From: Rubrivivax sp.
Lineage (GTDB): Bacteria; Pseudomonadota; Gammaproteobacteria; Burkholderiales; Burkholderiaceae_C
DNA: 64,000 bases
Direction: 5' to 3'
Assembly: GCA_027484825.1 (NCBI GenBank)
Contig: JAIXSE010000012.1
Span: 142,522 to 206,521 of the forward strand
Positions 37,083 to 46,544 of this stretch are shown one piece after another. Numbering within the stretch: the stretch's first letter is position 1; the number at the start of each line of letters is the position of its first letter. A program made the position numbers and the translations under genes. The notes under the pieces were generated by a model. The model ran no database searches. It was not told the origin of the DNA and worked only from the letters and a program-made list of their open reading frames with translations.

Positions 37083-37847
37083 ATGTGCCCCGACCTGCCC
37101 GCTTGCCCTGACCTGCCCGCTTCCTCCCAAGAGGCCAATGCCGATGCCGATGCCGATGCCGATTTCGTTGACGGCGCCGGCGCCGACGAACTCTGCGCCG
37201 AGTCCGGCGCGACGCCCGTCGCGCAAGCGTGCGGCCCGCTGCGCCTGACCGACCGCAAGCGCCAGGCCATCGTGGATGCCGCCATTGCCGAGTTCCGTGA
37301 ACACGGCTTCGAGGTGGCCAACATGGACCGCATTGCCGCGCGGGCGCAGGTCTCCAAGCGCACCGTCTACAACCACTTCGCAGGCAAGGACGCGCTGTTC
37401 GAAGCCATCGTCGAGCGCTTGTTCCAGTCCACCCAGGACCTGGCGGACGTGGCCTACCGGGCGGACCAGCCGCTGCGTCCGCAACTGGTGGCCTTGATCG
37501 AACGCAAGCTGGGCATGATGAAGGACGAGCAGTTCATCAATCTCGCGCGGGTCCTGATCGCCGAAGCCATCCACACGCCGGACCGCGCCCGGGACATGCT
37601 GGCGCGGCTGGGCACCAAGGAAGAAGGTCTGACGGTCTGGGTGCGGGCCGCTGCGGCGGACGGCCGGCTGGACGTGCCGGATCCGATGTTTGCGTCCGCC
37701 CAGTTGCAGGCCCTGGTGAAGGGCTTTGCCTTCTGGCCGCAGATCACCATGGGCCAGCCGCCGCTGGGTGAAGCCGACCAGCAGCGAATTGCCGCCTCAA
37801 CCGCCGACCTGTTCCTGCGCAGCTATGAACGGGCTGTGAAGGGCTGA
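37083..37847 (+). CDS. TetR/AcrR family transcriptional regulator
   Basis: A 254-residue repressor. The helix-turn-helix domain spans about residues 55-105 with MDRIAARAQVSKRTVYNHFAGKDALFEAIV, followed by an AefR-like ligand-binding C-terminal domain (TetR_C of the FINLARVLIAEA type). An N-terminal extension of about 50 residues is Asp/Ala-rich (ADADADADF) through a GATGCC hexanucleotide repeat and is not part of the fold. It is divergent from the MBL-fold hydrolase gene with a palindromic site between, so that gene is the likely target. The inducer is unknown. It is convergent with the chemoreceptor gene downstream. Confidence 0.88.
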   Translation: MCPDLPACPDLPASSQEANADADADADFVDGAGADELCAESGATPVAQACGPLRLTDRKRQAIVDAAIAEFREHGFEVANMDRIAARAQVSKRTVYNHFAGKDALFEAIVERLFQSTQDLADVAYRADQPLRPQLVALIERKLGMMKDEQFINLARVLIAEAIHTPDRARDMLARLGTKEEGLTVWVRAAAADGRLDVPDPMFASAQLQALVKGFAFWPQITMGQPPLGEADQQRIAASTADLFLRSYERAVKG

Positions 37848-37864
37848 GTCGGTAGCAACCACCC

Positions 37865-37888
37865 AAACAAAAGGCGCCCGGAGGCGCC
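37865..37888 (-). terminator. Terminator of the chemoreceptor gene
   Basis: A GGCGCC/GGCGCC stem (37873-37878 and 37883-37888, 4-base loop) is followed on the minus strand by TTTTGTTTG. It lies between the convergent tetR and chemoreceptor genes and reads as the chemoreceptor's terminator. Confidence 0.7.
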
Positions 37889-37984
37889 GTTGAGGTCGAT
37901 GTCGGCAGTGCCAACAGGCCGATGGTCCGCCGCAGGTCCCTAGGTCGAGACGCCCGCTGCGCAGGACGCAGCTTCGGGGCCGCT

Positions 37985-39802
37985 TCAGCGGCCCGCCCCG
38001 CTCTCCCCGCTGAGCCGGAAAGTCCCCACCACATCGGCCAGCCGCTGGGCCTGCTCCTTCAGGCTCTCCGCCGCCGCCGCGGACTCCTCCACCAGCGACG
38101 CATTCTGCTGCGTCACCTGATCCAGCTGTGCAATCGCCAGGTTGACCTGTCCGATGCCATGGCTCTGCTCGGTCGCGGTGTGGCTGATCTCGCCGATCAT
38201 CTGCGCCACCCGCTGCACGCTACTCACCACATCGCCCATGGTGTTGCCGGCGGTGCTGACCTGACGGGTGCCGGTCTCCACCCGCTCCACGCTCTGCGTG
38301 ATCAGCGTCTTGATCTCCTTGGCCGCGCTGGCCGAGCGCTGAGCCAAGGCACGCACCTCCCCGGCCACGACCGCAAAGCCGCGCCCTTGTTCGCCGGCAC
38401 GGGCGGCTTCCACCGCCGCATTCAAGGCCAGGATGTTGGTCTGGAAGGCGATGCCGTCGATCACGCCGATGATGTCGCCGATCTGGCGCGAGCTCTCGCT
38501 GATCGATTGCATGGTGCTCACCACCTGCCCCATCGCCGTACCGCCCTGCTGGGCCACGCGGCTGGCGGTGTCGGCCAGGTCCCGGGCCTGCGCGGCGTTG
38601 TCGGCACTGTGGTTGACGGTGCTGGTCAGCTCCTCCATGGAGCTGGCGGTTTCCTGCAGGTTGCTGGCGGTCTCTTCCGTGCGCTGGCTCAGGTCATGGT
38701 TGCCAGCGGCGATCTCGCGGGACGCCACCGCGATCGACTGGCTGGTCTCCCGCACCTGCAGCATCACCTGCTCGATCTTCTGCACGAACTGGTTGAAGCC
38801 GCGGGAGATGTCCGCAATCTCGTCTTCGCCGCGCACCAGCAGGCGCTGGCTCAGATCGCCCTCGCCCGCCCCGATGTCGTTCATGGCGCGCTTGATGCCG
38901 GACAGGCCCTTGAGCAGCACCCCCACCGCCACCGCCGCCAGCAGGGCCGCCACGATGGTCACCACCACCAGGGTCACGCCCGCCAGCCGCAGCACGCTGG
39001 ACAGCGCCTGCAGGGCTTCCGACTCGTCCGCCGCCACCACCAGCACCCAGTTCGTGCCGGCCACGTCCGCCGCCTTGAGGAAGTAGCGCGCGTCGCCGAT
39101 GCTGGCTTGCGTCAGATCCTTACCGCCGGCGCGCTGGATCAGCGCCTCGTCCAGGCCCGCCGCCAGGTCCTTGACCGGCTTGAGGGTCAGGGCGGCATCA
39201 GGGTGGGCAATGATGTTGCCGGACTTGTCCAGCAGCATCGCAAAGCCATGTTCGGTCGGCTTGATCGCTTTCATCGTGGCGATCACATCGTCCAGCGCCA
39301 CGTCGGCGCCCGTCACCGCCTTGAGCTCACCGCCCTGCTTCACCGCACTGGCGAAGGTCACCACCAGCTTCTTGCTGGACGAGGCCACATAGGGCGCGGT
39401 CAGCACCGGCTGGTCGCTGCCGGAGGCGAGCTTGTACCAGGGACGGGCGGTCGGGTCGTAGTCCGCCGGTCGCTTGCGGTCGGGGATGGAGATCATGCGC
39501 TTGTCGGCCCCGCCGACATAGGCCAGGTCCAGACGGCCGCTTTGCAGCGCCTGCGTCAGGGCCGGGCGGGGGTCTTCCAGCGCGGCAGCGGGGGCCAGCG
39601 CGGCCACCACGTCTTTCTGGGTGCGCACCCAGGCCGCAATGCCGGCGGCGTGTGCGTCGGCGAGGCTGGACAACTGGTCCTGCACTTCGCGCTGCGTGTG
39701 GCTGCGGACCGTCAGATAACTGGCCAGTGTGGCCAGCGACACCGCGCCCACAACGATCAGGATGGTCAGGGCAATAAGCCGCGATTTGATGGTCTTCAAC
39801 AC
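37985..39802 (-). CDS. Methyl-accepting chemotaxis protein with Cache sensor
   Basis: A 605-residue chemoreceptor. TM1 (about 8-28) and TM2 (about 278-300) flank a periplasmic dCache-type sensor with the RPWYKLASG and GADVALDD motifs seen in amino-acid or organic-acid sensors. A HAMP domain follows ([28 protein letters not shown]). The signalling tip [34 protein letters not shown] is at about 449-482. There is no CheR-tethering pentapeptide at the C-terminus. The start is GTG with AGGAA upstream. No che genes are near, so it works with a remote chemosensory array; the ligand is unknown. Confidence 0.95.
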   Translation of the reverse strand: MLKTIKSRLIALTILIVVGAVSLATLASYLTVRSHTQREVQDQLSSLADAHAAGIAAWVRTQKDVVAALAPAAALEDPRPALTQALQSGRLDLAYVGGADKRMISIPDRKRPADYDPTARPWYKLASGSDQPVLTAPYVASSSKKLVVTFASAVKQGGELKAVTGADVALDDVIATMKAIKPTEHGFAMLLDKSGNIIAHPDAALTLKPVKDLAAGLDEALIQRAGGKDLTQASIGDARYFLKAADVAGTNWVLVVAADESEALQALSSVLRLAGVTLVVVTIVAALLAAVAVGVLLKGLSGIKRAMNDIGAGEGDLSQRLLVRGEDEIADISRGFNQFVQKIEQVMLQVRETSQSIAVASREIAAGNHDLSQRTEETASNLQETASSMEELTSTVNHSADNAAQARDLADTASRVAQQGGTAMGQVVSTMQSISESSRQIGDIIGVIDGIAFQTNILALNAAVEAARAGEQGRGFAVVAGEVRALAQRSASAAKEIKTLITQSVERVETGTRQVSTAGNTMGDVVSSVQRVAQMIGEISHTATEQSHGIGQVNLAIAQLDQVTQQNASLVEESAAAAESLKEQAQRLADVVGTFRLSGESGAGR

Positions 39803-39970
39803 GGGAAGTTCCTGTGACTGCTAAGGAATTTCGGAAGAGTCGCCAGTCGCCCATTTTCTCCACGGATCGCATGCAATTCGAGGGGTTCCGCACTGGAATC
39901 AGGGGACGTTGTGAATGCGTTCACAGCTCAGATGCCCGGCGTCACGCCCCTCGCACCGGGCGTTCGCCGC

Positions 39971-40951
39971 TCAGTTGGATTCCTTGATCAGCCGTCCGCT
40001 GCCGGCCTGCAAGGGACGCGCATTCATCGGATAGAGCCGCGAAAAAATCGAGATCTGCTGGCTGGACAGTTGCACCGGCTGTCGCAGCACCATCCACAGC
40101 ACGCCTTCGCTGCAGGGCGGCACGGTGAGCGAGCCCATGTATGTGAAGTAGGCCTTGTCCTTGGGCAGCAGCTGGTTGAGGTCGATGCTCACCGGGGCGT
40201 CGTAGCTGTCGCCGCGCTCCAGGGGCAGATAGTTCCAGACGGTCTGCACCAGGGCCTGGTCTTGCCCGCGCTCCAGCAGCACGGCGATCACCGCCAGGCG
40301 GCCGTCCGAATCCTTGTGGACCAGATGCGCCACCATGTCGTATTGGCGGCCGTTGATGCGCTCTTCACTGGGGCGGTGGAAGTGGAACTGCATCAGTTCA
40401 AACCGCCGCCCCATGATCTCGATGAAATTGCCGGACGACACATTCACCTGGATGGTGTGGCCGGTGTCCACCACCGAGAACCGGCTGGCGCGGTAGTCGA
40501 AGCGGATGGCTTCCTGGTCCACCCGGATGGTGTCCCGGATGTCGATCGGGCTCTGCCGGGTGCCGACGGCGCATTGCTTCCAGTCCGGCGACAGCTGGCC
40601 CCAGCGGTCCGGGCCGTTGTCGCCGGTATAGGACCAGTGGACCTCGGGGCGCGCGGCAGAAGCGGCCACCGCCACGGACGGCAAGGTGGTGGACTTGCCG
40701 CCAGCGCGGCGCCCTTCCCGGTCTTTGTCCGGTCCCTTGTCCTTGTCCTTGCCGCTGCGGGCACCGGTGCCGACCTTGGTCGTGCTGCCGATGTCCTCCT
40801 TCAGCCGCTCGGCCAGGCGTTGCCGCAGCTGCTCCGGCGTTTCCTCCCCTTGCGCCCGGGCATGCGGCGCCGCCGTGACAGCCAAGGCCAGCGCGGTAGA
40901 GACAGCAAGCAGGGCGGACAGCCAGCGGCGGTCAGCAGCAAACGGGAACAT
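39971..40951 (-). CDS. Periplasmic alpha-class carbonic anhydrase
   Basis: A 326-residue exported enzyme interconverting CO2 and bicarbonate. The signal peptide ends near ARAQ (about 34). A charged Lys/Asp/Gly-rich linker (about 55-90) precedes the catalytic domain, which starts WSYTGDNGPDRWGQL. Zinc ligands are the two His in QFHFHRPSEE (about 188-192) and the third in AHLVHKDSDG (about 207). RQSPIDIRD and YMGSLTVPPCSEGVLW are the other alpha-class hallmarks. The long charged linker is unusual for the family. It is alone between the chemoreceptor and an MFS exporter; no regulatory site is evident. Confidence 0.94.
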   Translation of the reverse strand: MFPFAADRRWLSALLAVSTALALAVTAAPHARAQGEETPEQLRQRLAERLKEDIGSTTKVGTGARSGKDKDKGPDKDREGRRAGGKSTTLPSVAVAASAARPEVHWSYTGDNGPDRWGQLSPDWKQCAVGTRQSPIDIRDTIRVDQEAIRFDYRASRFSVVDTGHTIQVNVSSGNFIEIMGRRFELMQFHFHRPSEERINGRQYDMVAHLVHKDSDGRLAVIAVLLERGQDQALVQTVWNYLPLERGDSYDAPVSIDLNQLLPKDKAYFTYMGSLTVPPCSEGVLWMVLRQPVQLSSQQISIFSRLYPMNARPLQAGSGRLIKESN

Positions 40952-41113
40952 GGCAGAACTCCGGACATCGGTCAGGCGCGGCCGACGCCGGACGCACCAG
41001 GGACGCCGGATGCGACGCCCTGCCTGAATGTCGGCAGTCCGGCCCGTGACTTGAGGGGGCGATGTTCGGCAAGCGGCAAGGTCGGCGCTGATCCGCGGTC
41101 AGAGTTGGCGCCG

Positions 41114-42319
41114 TCAGGCCACCTCGCGCCGGATCCAGGTCCAGGAGAACAGCCCGATGCACAGCAGGCCGGCCGAGGTGAGCGCCAGCACCAGGGTGGA
41201 ATGCATCACCAGCGGCACCAGCACGCCCGCCACCAGACCGTTGGCGGCGCTGCCCACGCAGGCCTGCAGGGACGAGGCCATGCCGCGGCGCTCCGGGGCC
41301 TGGTCCAGCACCATCAGGGTCACCACCGGCACCATCAGCGCCCAGCCGAAGGCGAAGCCGCCGATCAGCGGGAAGGCCCACCAGGCGCTCACCGGCAGCA
41401 GCACATTGCCGGCGATGTTGAGCACCGACGTGGTCACCATGATCAGGAACCCGCGTTTGATCTGCCGCGCCGGTGGCACCCGTCCGGCCAGCCGGCCGCT
41501 GAGCCAGGCGCCGCCCATGATCCCGCCGATGGTGAACAGGAAGAAGATGAAGAACTGCGTGGGCGCCATGCCCAGGTGCTCCCCCAGGAACACCGGCGCC
41601 GCCAGCACATAGAGAAACATGCCGTTGAAGGGAATGCCGCTGGCCAGGGTGAGCAGCAGGAACCGCCGGCTGGTGACCAGGCTGCGGTAGCCGCGCATCA
41701 GCGCCCGTACGTTGAACGGCTGCTTGTGGTCCTTGTGCAGCGTCTCAGGCAGCAGGCGCCAGTTGGAGACGAACAGCAGCGCCCCGACCCCGCTGAGGAA
41801 CCAGAAGATGGCATGCCAGTCGGCGTGGGCGAACAGGAAGCCGCCGATCATCGGCGCGATGGCCGGGGCCAGCCCGAAGAATATGGTGACCTGGGACATG
41901 ACCCGCTGCGCCTCCGAGGGCGGGAACATGTCGCGGATGATGGCCCGGGAGACCACCACACCGGCCCCCGCTGACAGGCCTTGCACCACCCGCCAGAACA
42001 CCAGCTGCCCGATGCTGCCGGCCAGCGCGCAGCCTACCGACGCCAAGGTGAACACGGCCATGCCGGCCAGCACGACCGGACGCCGTCCGAAGCTGTCCGA
42101 CAGAGCGCCGTGGAACAGGTTCATCACCGCAAACCCCAGCAGATAACCGGACAGCGTCTGCTGCATCTGCACCGGGGTGGCGTCCAGGGCACGCGCGATG
42201 CCGGAGAAGGCCGGCAGGAAGGTGTCGATGGAGAATGGGCCCACGGTGGCCAGCGCCGCCAGAAGGATGGAGAGCGCCCAGCGCGGGGCGCGCCAGAGTT
42301 GGCTGGCTTGTGGATTCAT
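41114..42319 (-). CDS. Bcr/CflA family drug-resistance MFS transporter
   Basis: A 401-residue inner-membrane proton antiporter with twelve predicted helices. The loop 2-3 motif GALSDSFGRRPVVLAG and the helix-5 motif VVSRAIIRDMFPPSEAQRVMS are typical of Bcr/CflA exporters (chloramphenicol, bicyclomycin, sulfonamides and others); GPFSIDTFLPAF at helix 1 fits too. The ATG at 42319 was chosen because the preceding codons are not family sequence. It is divergent from the oxidoreductase gene, with 155 bases between them. The real substrate cannot be told from the sequence. Confidence 0.9.
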   Translation of the reverse strand: MNPQASQLWRAPRWALSILLAALATVGPFSIDTFLPAFSGIARALDATPVQMQQTLSGYLLGFAVMNLFHGALSDSFGRRPVVLAGMAVFTLASVGCALAGSIGQLVFWRVVQGLSAGAGVVVSRAIIRDMFPPSEAQRVMSQVTIFFGLAPAIAPMIGGFLFAHADWHAIFWFLSGVGALLFVSNWRLLPETLHKDHKQPFNVRALMRGYRSLVTSRRFLLLTLASGIPFNGMFLYVLAAPVFLGEHLGMAPTQFFIFFLFTIGGIMGGAWLSGRLAGRVPPARQIKRGFLIMVTTSVLNIAGNVLLPVSAWWAFPLIGGFAFGWALMVPVVTLMVLDQAPERRGMASSLQACVGSAANGLVAGVLVPLVMHSTLVLALTSAGLLCIGLFSWTWIRREVA

Positions 42320-42474
42320 CCGGGATGGACCTGCAAGGTGGAAAGCATGAACGGTCGTCAGCCACACAGGCTGTGCGATTGCCGCCCTTGCGGTGGAATG
42401 GGGGGTCGGCAGCGCACGGCAGTGTAGCGGTGGCCCCTACACTGCGACGGTTTTGCGGGCGAGGAGCAGCGGGC

Positions 42475-43458
42475 GTGCCTGGGGTATTGAGTATTGGTGT
42501 GATCGGACTGGGTGTGATGGGGCAGCGGATGCTGGCCCGTCTGGCCGGTCATGGCCGCTTGCGGGTGACCCGGGTCTGGGATGAAAACCCCGCCGTGCTG
42601 GCACAGGCGCTGGGGCACTATCCCCTGCTGCGCGCGGCCAGCAGTGCGCAGGCGCTGTTGCAGGAACCTGGGCTGCATGGGGTCTACATCGCCACGCCAC
42701 CGGCCTCTCACATGAGCCTGACGGATGAGGCCTTTGATGCCGGTCTGTCGGTGCTGTGCGAGAAGCCCCTGACCACGGACTTCGAGGCCGCCAAGGCCAC
42801 CATCTCCCGTATTCAGCGCGAGCAGCGGCGCGCGGCGGTGAACTATTCGCTGGCCTCGTCCACGGGGCTGGCCACCTTGCAGTTGGCGTTTGGCGTCGGC
42901 GCCCGGCGACCGCTGGGCACCTTGCAGGAAGTGCGGATTGAAGCGCGCTTCTCCGCCTGGCCGCGGCCCTGGCAGCGTCCGGCCGGCCCGTGGCTGGCCC
43001 AGCGCAAGGAAGGCGGGTTCACACGCGAGGTGCTGTCCCACTTCATCTTTGTGCTGCAGCGGGTGCTGGGGCCGGCGGATGTGGTGTCCAGCCGCGTGAC
43101 CTGGCCGGACGACGGCGTGAGTTCGGAGACGGCGCTGGAGGCCGAGCTGAAAGCGGCCGGCGTGGCCGTCAGCATCCGGGCCGAGATCGGCGGCGACAAG
43201 GCCGACGACACCCGCATGTGGTGGCGGGCGACCGAGGGCGAGATTGAACTGCGCGACTGGTTCGGGGTGACGCAGCAACGTCATGGCGAGAAGGCGCAAA
43301 GCCTGGGCGATACCGACATGCTGCGCATGACCGGCATGAACGACCAGCTCAGCCACTGGTCCGCCATGCTGGAAGGCCGCTCGCACAGTCTGCCCAGCTT
43401 CGCGGAGGCGCTGGCGGTGCAGCGCACGGTGGAGCGGCTGCTGCTCGGGGCGGGCTGA
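42475..43458 (+). CDS. Gfo/Idh/MocA family NAD(P)-dependent oxidoreductase
   Basis: A 327-residue dehydrogenase. The Rossmann fold begins SIGVIGLGVMGQRML and is followed by the family motif CEKPLTTD with the catalytic Lys (about 97-104). The C-terminal alpha/beta domain carries GGFTREVLSHFIFVLQRVLG. The GTG start at 42475 is supported by GAGGAG eight bases upstream. The substrate is probably a sugar, inositol or related polyol by family, but nothing nearby specifies it. It is divergent from the MFS exporter and followed by a small convergent membrane gene. Confidence 0.85.
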   Translation: MPGVLSIGVIGLGVMGQRMLARLAGHGRLRVTRVWDENPAVLAQALGHYPLLRAASSAQALLQEPGLHGVYIATPPASHMSLTDEAFDAGLSVLCEKPLTTDFEAAKATISRIQREQRRAAVNYSLASSTGLATLQLAFGVGARRPLGTLQEVRIEARFSAWPRPWQRPAGPWLAQRKEGGFTREVLSHFIFVLQRVLGPADVVSSRVTWPDDGVSSETALEAELKAAGVAVSIRAEIGGDKADDTRMWWRATEGEIELRDWFGVTQQRHGEKAQSLGDTDMLRMTGMNDQLSHWSAMLEGRSHSLPSFAEALAVQRTVERLLLGAG

Positions 43459-43466
43459 GGCGCCCG

Positions 43467-43796
43467 TCATCCTGAGGCGGCTGCCGCCAGCCGGGGCCCG
43501 CGCACTCGGGTGTCCTTGGCAGCGCGGGTGCGCGCCATCAGCAGCAGGTAGACCACGGTGGCCAACAGCAGGGCCAAGCCGCCGGCCTGCAGGAAGATCA
43601 CGTGCCAAACCAGCTCAGCGCCTTTGAGCACGGTCCAGGTGGCGCTCAGAATGGCCATGCCATCAGCGCCAAACACCCAGTGCAGGAGCGCGGCCCAGAC
43701 GCCCATCCACAGCAGCAGACTCAAGGCCACGAACATCAGGAGCCGGGTGAAGAACAGCCGGGCGCAGTAGGCCCATGGGTCGTCATAAGAGGTCAT
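43467..43796 (-). CDS. Hypothetical small inner-membrane protein
   Basis: Not recognised. The 109-residue protein has a polar N-terminus (MTSYDDPWAYC) and three hydrophobic segments, at about 15-40, 48-62 and 70-92, ending in an Arg/Ala-rich tail (RTRAAKDTRVRGPRLAAA). AGGAG lies upstream of the ATG at 43796, so it is probably real. It faces the oxidoreductase gene (8-base gap) and is divergent from the CPBP-like gene. Confidence 0.65.
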   Translation of the reverse strand: MTSYDDPWAYCARLFFTRLLMFVALSLLLWMGVWAALLHWVFGADGMAILSATWTVLKGAELVWHVIFLQAGGLALLLATVVYLLLMARTRAAKDTRVRGPRLAAAASG

Positions 43797-43944
43797 TGGC
43801 CGCTCCTGAGGAGCCAGAGGGTTCCCAAGGACTCCATCCACCCTGACAACCGTGTGCTAGACCGTCGCGGGGACGAGAGTCCTCAACCCCGCGTTTGTCA
43901 GCCTGACCATCCCGGTAGTTCCCGTGCCGTTCTAACGATTCCCA

Positions 43945-44445
43945 ATGACAACTCTGAAGGCTTGCCTGCTTCGTCAGATCCGCCGACGTCAGTGGCTCCG
44001 GTTCTCCCTGGTGACCACCTCGCTCAGCTTCGCCAGCGGCTATGCGGTGCTGTGGCTGCTGGCGCAGGCCGGGTGGATCACCACTGCGTTGAGCGCGCCC
44101 TCAAGCTCGCGATTGGGGCTGATCGTTGGTGGCCTGATTCTGGCGCCAGTGATTGAGAACCTGCTGATGGTGGTGGCGCTGGCACTCCTTCAGACGGTGC
44201 TGCCCGCCCACCCAGCCGCCATGACCATGGGCGTGATCGCCGCCGTGATCCACGCCGCGGTGAATAGCTGGATGGGCATCGCAGCGCTGGTGCAATTCAC
44301 GATGATGGGGGTCAGCTACTTGGCCTGGAAGCAGCACCAGGGCTCGCGAACCGCCTACTGGGTGACCGTGCTCCAGCATGCGCTCTTCAACACGCCCTCA
44401 GTGCTGTGGACGGCATTCGCTGCCGCCCCTGGGGTCACGCCTTGA
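43945..44445 (+). CDS. CPBP-like intramembrane protease family protein, possibly inactive
   Basis: A 166-residue protein with about four membrane helices. Its motif layout resembles the CPBP (CAAX protease/bacteriocin-processing) family: PVIENLLMV where the EExxxR motif should be, HAAVNSWMG (His), and LQHALFNTPS (His...Asn). The first motif has Glu-Asn instead of Glu-Glu and lacks the Arg, so catalytic activity is doubtful. The assignment is by pattern only. It stands alone, divergent from one small membrane gene and convergent with cysK. Confidence 0.55.
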   Translation: MTTLKACLLRQIRRRQWLRFSLVTTSLSFASGYAVLWLLAQAGWITTALSAPSSSRLGLIVGGLILAPVIENLLMVVALALLQTVLPAHPAAMTMGVIAAVIHAAVNSWMGIAALVQFTMMGVSYLAWKQHQGSRTAYWVTVLQHALFNTPSVLWTAFAAAPGVTP

Positions 44446-44521
44446 GGGCCCGCCCTGAGGACGCGTGCTGAAGACACAGGTGGTGACCACACGTCGAGGT
44501 CACCCGTTTTGCGGCGCCAGC

Positions 44522-45442
44522 TCAAGCCGGCAGGAAGCCTTCCACCGACAAGTAGCGCTCGCCCGTGTCGTAGTTGAAGCCCAGCACACGCGGGTGGTCG
44601 CCCAGCTCGGGCAGCTTCTTGGCAATGGCCGCCAGGGTGGCGCCGCTGGAAATGCCCACCAGCAGACCTTCCTCACGCGCACTGCGACGCGCATATTCGC
44701 GTGCTTCTTCCGCATCCACCTGGATGACGCCGTCCAGCAGCGCGGTGTCCAGGTTCTTCGGGATGAAACCGGCGCCGATGCCCTGGATGGGGTGCGGGCT
44801 CGGGGCGCCGCCGCTGATGACCGGCGAGGCGGCCGGTTCCACCGCAAAGACCTTCAAGTTGGGCCAGGCCTTCTTCAGCACCTGCGCGCAGCCGGTGATG
44901 TGCCCGCCGGTGCCCACGCCGGTGATCAGCACGTCCAAGCCTTCCGGGAAGTCTTCCAGAATCTCCTGTGCGGTGGTGCGCACATGCACATCCACATTCG
45001 CACCGTTCTCAAACTGCTGCGGAATCCAGGCCCCGGGGGTCTGGGCGGCCAGTTCCTCGGCGCGGGCGATGGCGCCCTTCATGCCCTTCTCACGCGGCGT
45101 CAGGTCGAAGGTGGCGCCGTAGGCCAGCATCAGGCGGCGACGCTCCACCGACATGCTGTCGGGCATCACCAGCACCAGCTTGTAGCCCTTCACCGCGGCC
45201 ACCATGGCCAGGCCCACGCCGGTATTGCCGGAGGTCGGCTCGATGATGGTGCCACCCGGCTTCAGAACGCCGCGGGCTTCCGCGTCTTCGATCATGGCCA
45301 GGGCGATGCGGTCCTTGATGGAGCCGCCCGGGTTGCTGCGCTCGGACTTGATCCAGACCTGCGACGGCTGGCCGGCAAACAGGCGCTGGAGACGGATATG
45401 GGGCGTGCGGCCGATGGTGGCCAGGACGTTGTCTGCTTTCAT
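44522..45442 (-). CDS. cysK: Cysteine synthase A (O-acetylserine sulfhydrylase)
   Basis: A 306-residue PLP enzyme making cysteine from O-acetylserine and sulfide. The PLP lysine is Lys43 in [25 protein letters not shown] binds the substrate carboxylate, [12 protein letters not shown] binds the PLP phosphate, and [12 protein letters not shown]...[13 protein letters not shown] is the CysK-type (not CysM-type) segment. The C-terminus [10 protein letters not shown] is shortened relative to E. coli CysK, which may affect serine acetyltransferase binding. AGGAA precedes the ATG. No other sulfur genes are in the window. Confidence 0.93.
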   Translation of the reverse strand: MKADNVLATIGRTPHIRLQRLFAGQPSQVWIKSERSNPGGSIKDRIALAMIEDAEARGVLKPGGTIIEPTSGNTGVGLAMVAAVKGYKLVLVMPDSMSVERRRLMLAYGATFDLTPREKGMKGAIARAEELAAQTPGAWIPQQFENGANVDVHVRTTAQEILEDFPEGLDVLITGVGTGGHITGCAQVLKKAWPNLKVFAVEPAASPVISGGAPSPHPIQGIGAGFIPKNLDTALLDGVIQVDAEEAREYARRSAREEGLLVGISSGATLAAIAKKLPELGDHPRVLGFNYDTGERYLSVEGFLPA

Positions 45443-45578
45443 GGGGCGGATTCCTGCAATGAGGCCCCGATGCTAAGAGGAAATGCAACAGCCTGGGAGC
45501 CTGCAGGTTGATGCATCTCCATGGCGCTGCGGTGACGAGGAGCCCACCCCCGGTCGCGCACAAGCGCCCCGCGGCTCT

Positions 45579-45616
45579 GCAGTTATGCAGTTATGCAGTT
45601 ATGCAGTTATGCGGTT
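45579..45616. repeat. Octanucleotide tandem repeat at the GNAT stop codon
   Basis: Four perfect copies of GCAGTTAT (45579-45610) are followed by a partial copy GCGGTT that reaches the stop codon of the acetyltransferase gene (minus strand). An 8-base unit would change frame with copy number, but it lies beyond the stop. It may be a polymorphic locus. Confidence 0.8.
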
Positions 45617-46071
45617 CAACTGCTCAAGCGCTTTTCCATGAAGACCAGCTGCGGATCCGGCGCATGCGGCCCGAAGGGCTCACGCCGGTCATAGCCCATG
45701 CGCGCATACAGCGACAGCGCTTCGGCCTGGTGCACCCCGGCTTCCAGCCGCACCAGCGGAATGCCCTGGGCCCGCAAATGGGCTTCGAGTTGCTCCATCA
45801 GCGCCTTGGACAGCCCGCGCCCCCGAAAGTGCGGTTGCACAAACATGCCCTTGATTTCACCGTAGGGCTCGGCGTCCTCGTCCTTGACGACCCGCACGGC
45901 GCCACACCCCGCCAGCCACTCGGCCAGCCACACGCCCAGGAACAGCTCCTGCGCGCCAGCGGACGGCGCAGCGCCGCCTGCCTGGGGCTCGGTGGACAGC
46001 GCGGCGGCTTGCGACTGCGCCAGCAGGGATTGGGCCGCCTGGCTGCGGGGGTCGAGGGTGACGATCTGCAT
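45616..46071 (-). CDS. GNAT family N-acetyltransferase
   Basis: A 151-residue acetyltransferase. The acetyl-CoA site is in IKGMFVQPHFRGRGLSKALMEQLEAHLRAQG (motif A with the R-G-R-G loop), followed by LVRLEAGVHQAEALSLYARMGY (motif B). The fold and the F.EKRL end are like those of small putative acetyltransferases acting on amines or amino acids; the substrate is unknown. The start at 46071 is chosen by homology. The frame is open to 46161, but the added 30 residues do not look like the family and run towards the rnpB promoter. Confidence 0.8.
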   Translation of the reverse strand: MQIVTLDPRSQAAQSLLAQSQAAALSTEPQAGGAAPSAGAQELFLGVWLAEWLAGCGAVRVVKDEDAEPYGEIKGMFVQPHFRGRGLSKALMEQLEAHLRAQGIPLVRLEAGVHQAEALSLYARMGYDRREPFGPHAPDPQLVFMEKRLSS

Positions 46072-46190
46072 GACCGCATGCAGGCAATTCCCGTTCCCGC
46101 TGCGGCGCTCGCCGCCCGCGCCTATACCGGTCCGGACCTCCGCCCAGACGTTCACCCGCAAGTCCGCCCAGCCAGACCCGCGCCCTCCCC

Positions 46191-46196
46191 TACAAT
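46191..46196 (+). promoter_or_regulatory. -10 element of rnpB promoter
   Basis: TACAAT stands seven bases before the predicted 5' end of RNase P RNA at 46203, exactly where a sigma70 -10 box is expected. The -35 region is poor in consensus bases. Confidence 0.6.
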
Positions 46197-46202
46197 GTGC
46201 CG

Positions 46203-46541
46203 GTGAAGCAAGCCAGACCGCCGCTGGTGCAATCGTGGAAACACGGCACTGGAGGAAGGTCCGGACTGCATAGAGCGGCGTAGCAGCTAACGGCTGCCCG
46301 GCGAAAGCCGAGGATCAGAGCAACAGAGACGAGTCGGACGGGGCCCGCCCTGTCCGGGTGAAACGGGCAATCTCTACGCGCAGCAACACCAAGTAGGCCA
46401 GCGTTGATGCGGCTCGCAGAGCTGGCGGGTAGGTGGCACCGAGCCGTGGCAGTGATGCCCGGCCCAGAGGAATGGCGGTCACGCAGGCAGGTCCGCAAGG
46501 ACCCGCCTGTGCACAGAATCCGGCCTATCGGCTTGCTTCAC
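46203..46541 (+). ncRNA. rnpB: RNase P RNA (class A)
   Basis: The catalytic RNA that trims tRNA 5' ends, about 339 bases. Helix P1 is formed by GTGAAGCAAGCC (46203-46214) and its exact complement GGCTTGCTTCAC (46530-46541). The universal P4 5' strand GAGGAAGGTCCGGACT occurs near 46252. The matching 3' element ACAGAATCCGGCCTAT is near 46513, and the GCAACAGAGA and GGTAGGTGGCACCGAG type segments fit the core. A -10 box precedes it. The 3' end stops four bases short of the stop codon of the convergent FHA gene, so no separate terminator space is left. Confidence 0.95.
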
Positions 46542-46544
46542 ACT

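Noticed and set aside
37130..37175. GATGCC repeat in the tetR 5' region as a possible phase-variable tract
   Set aside because: The unit is six bases, so slippage keeps the frame; it only lengthens an Asp/Ala stretch outside the DNA-binding domain.
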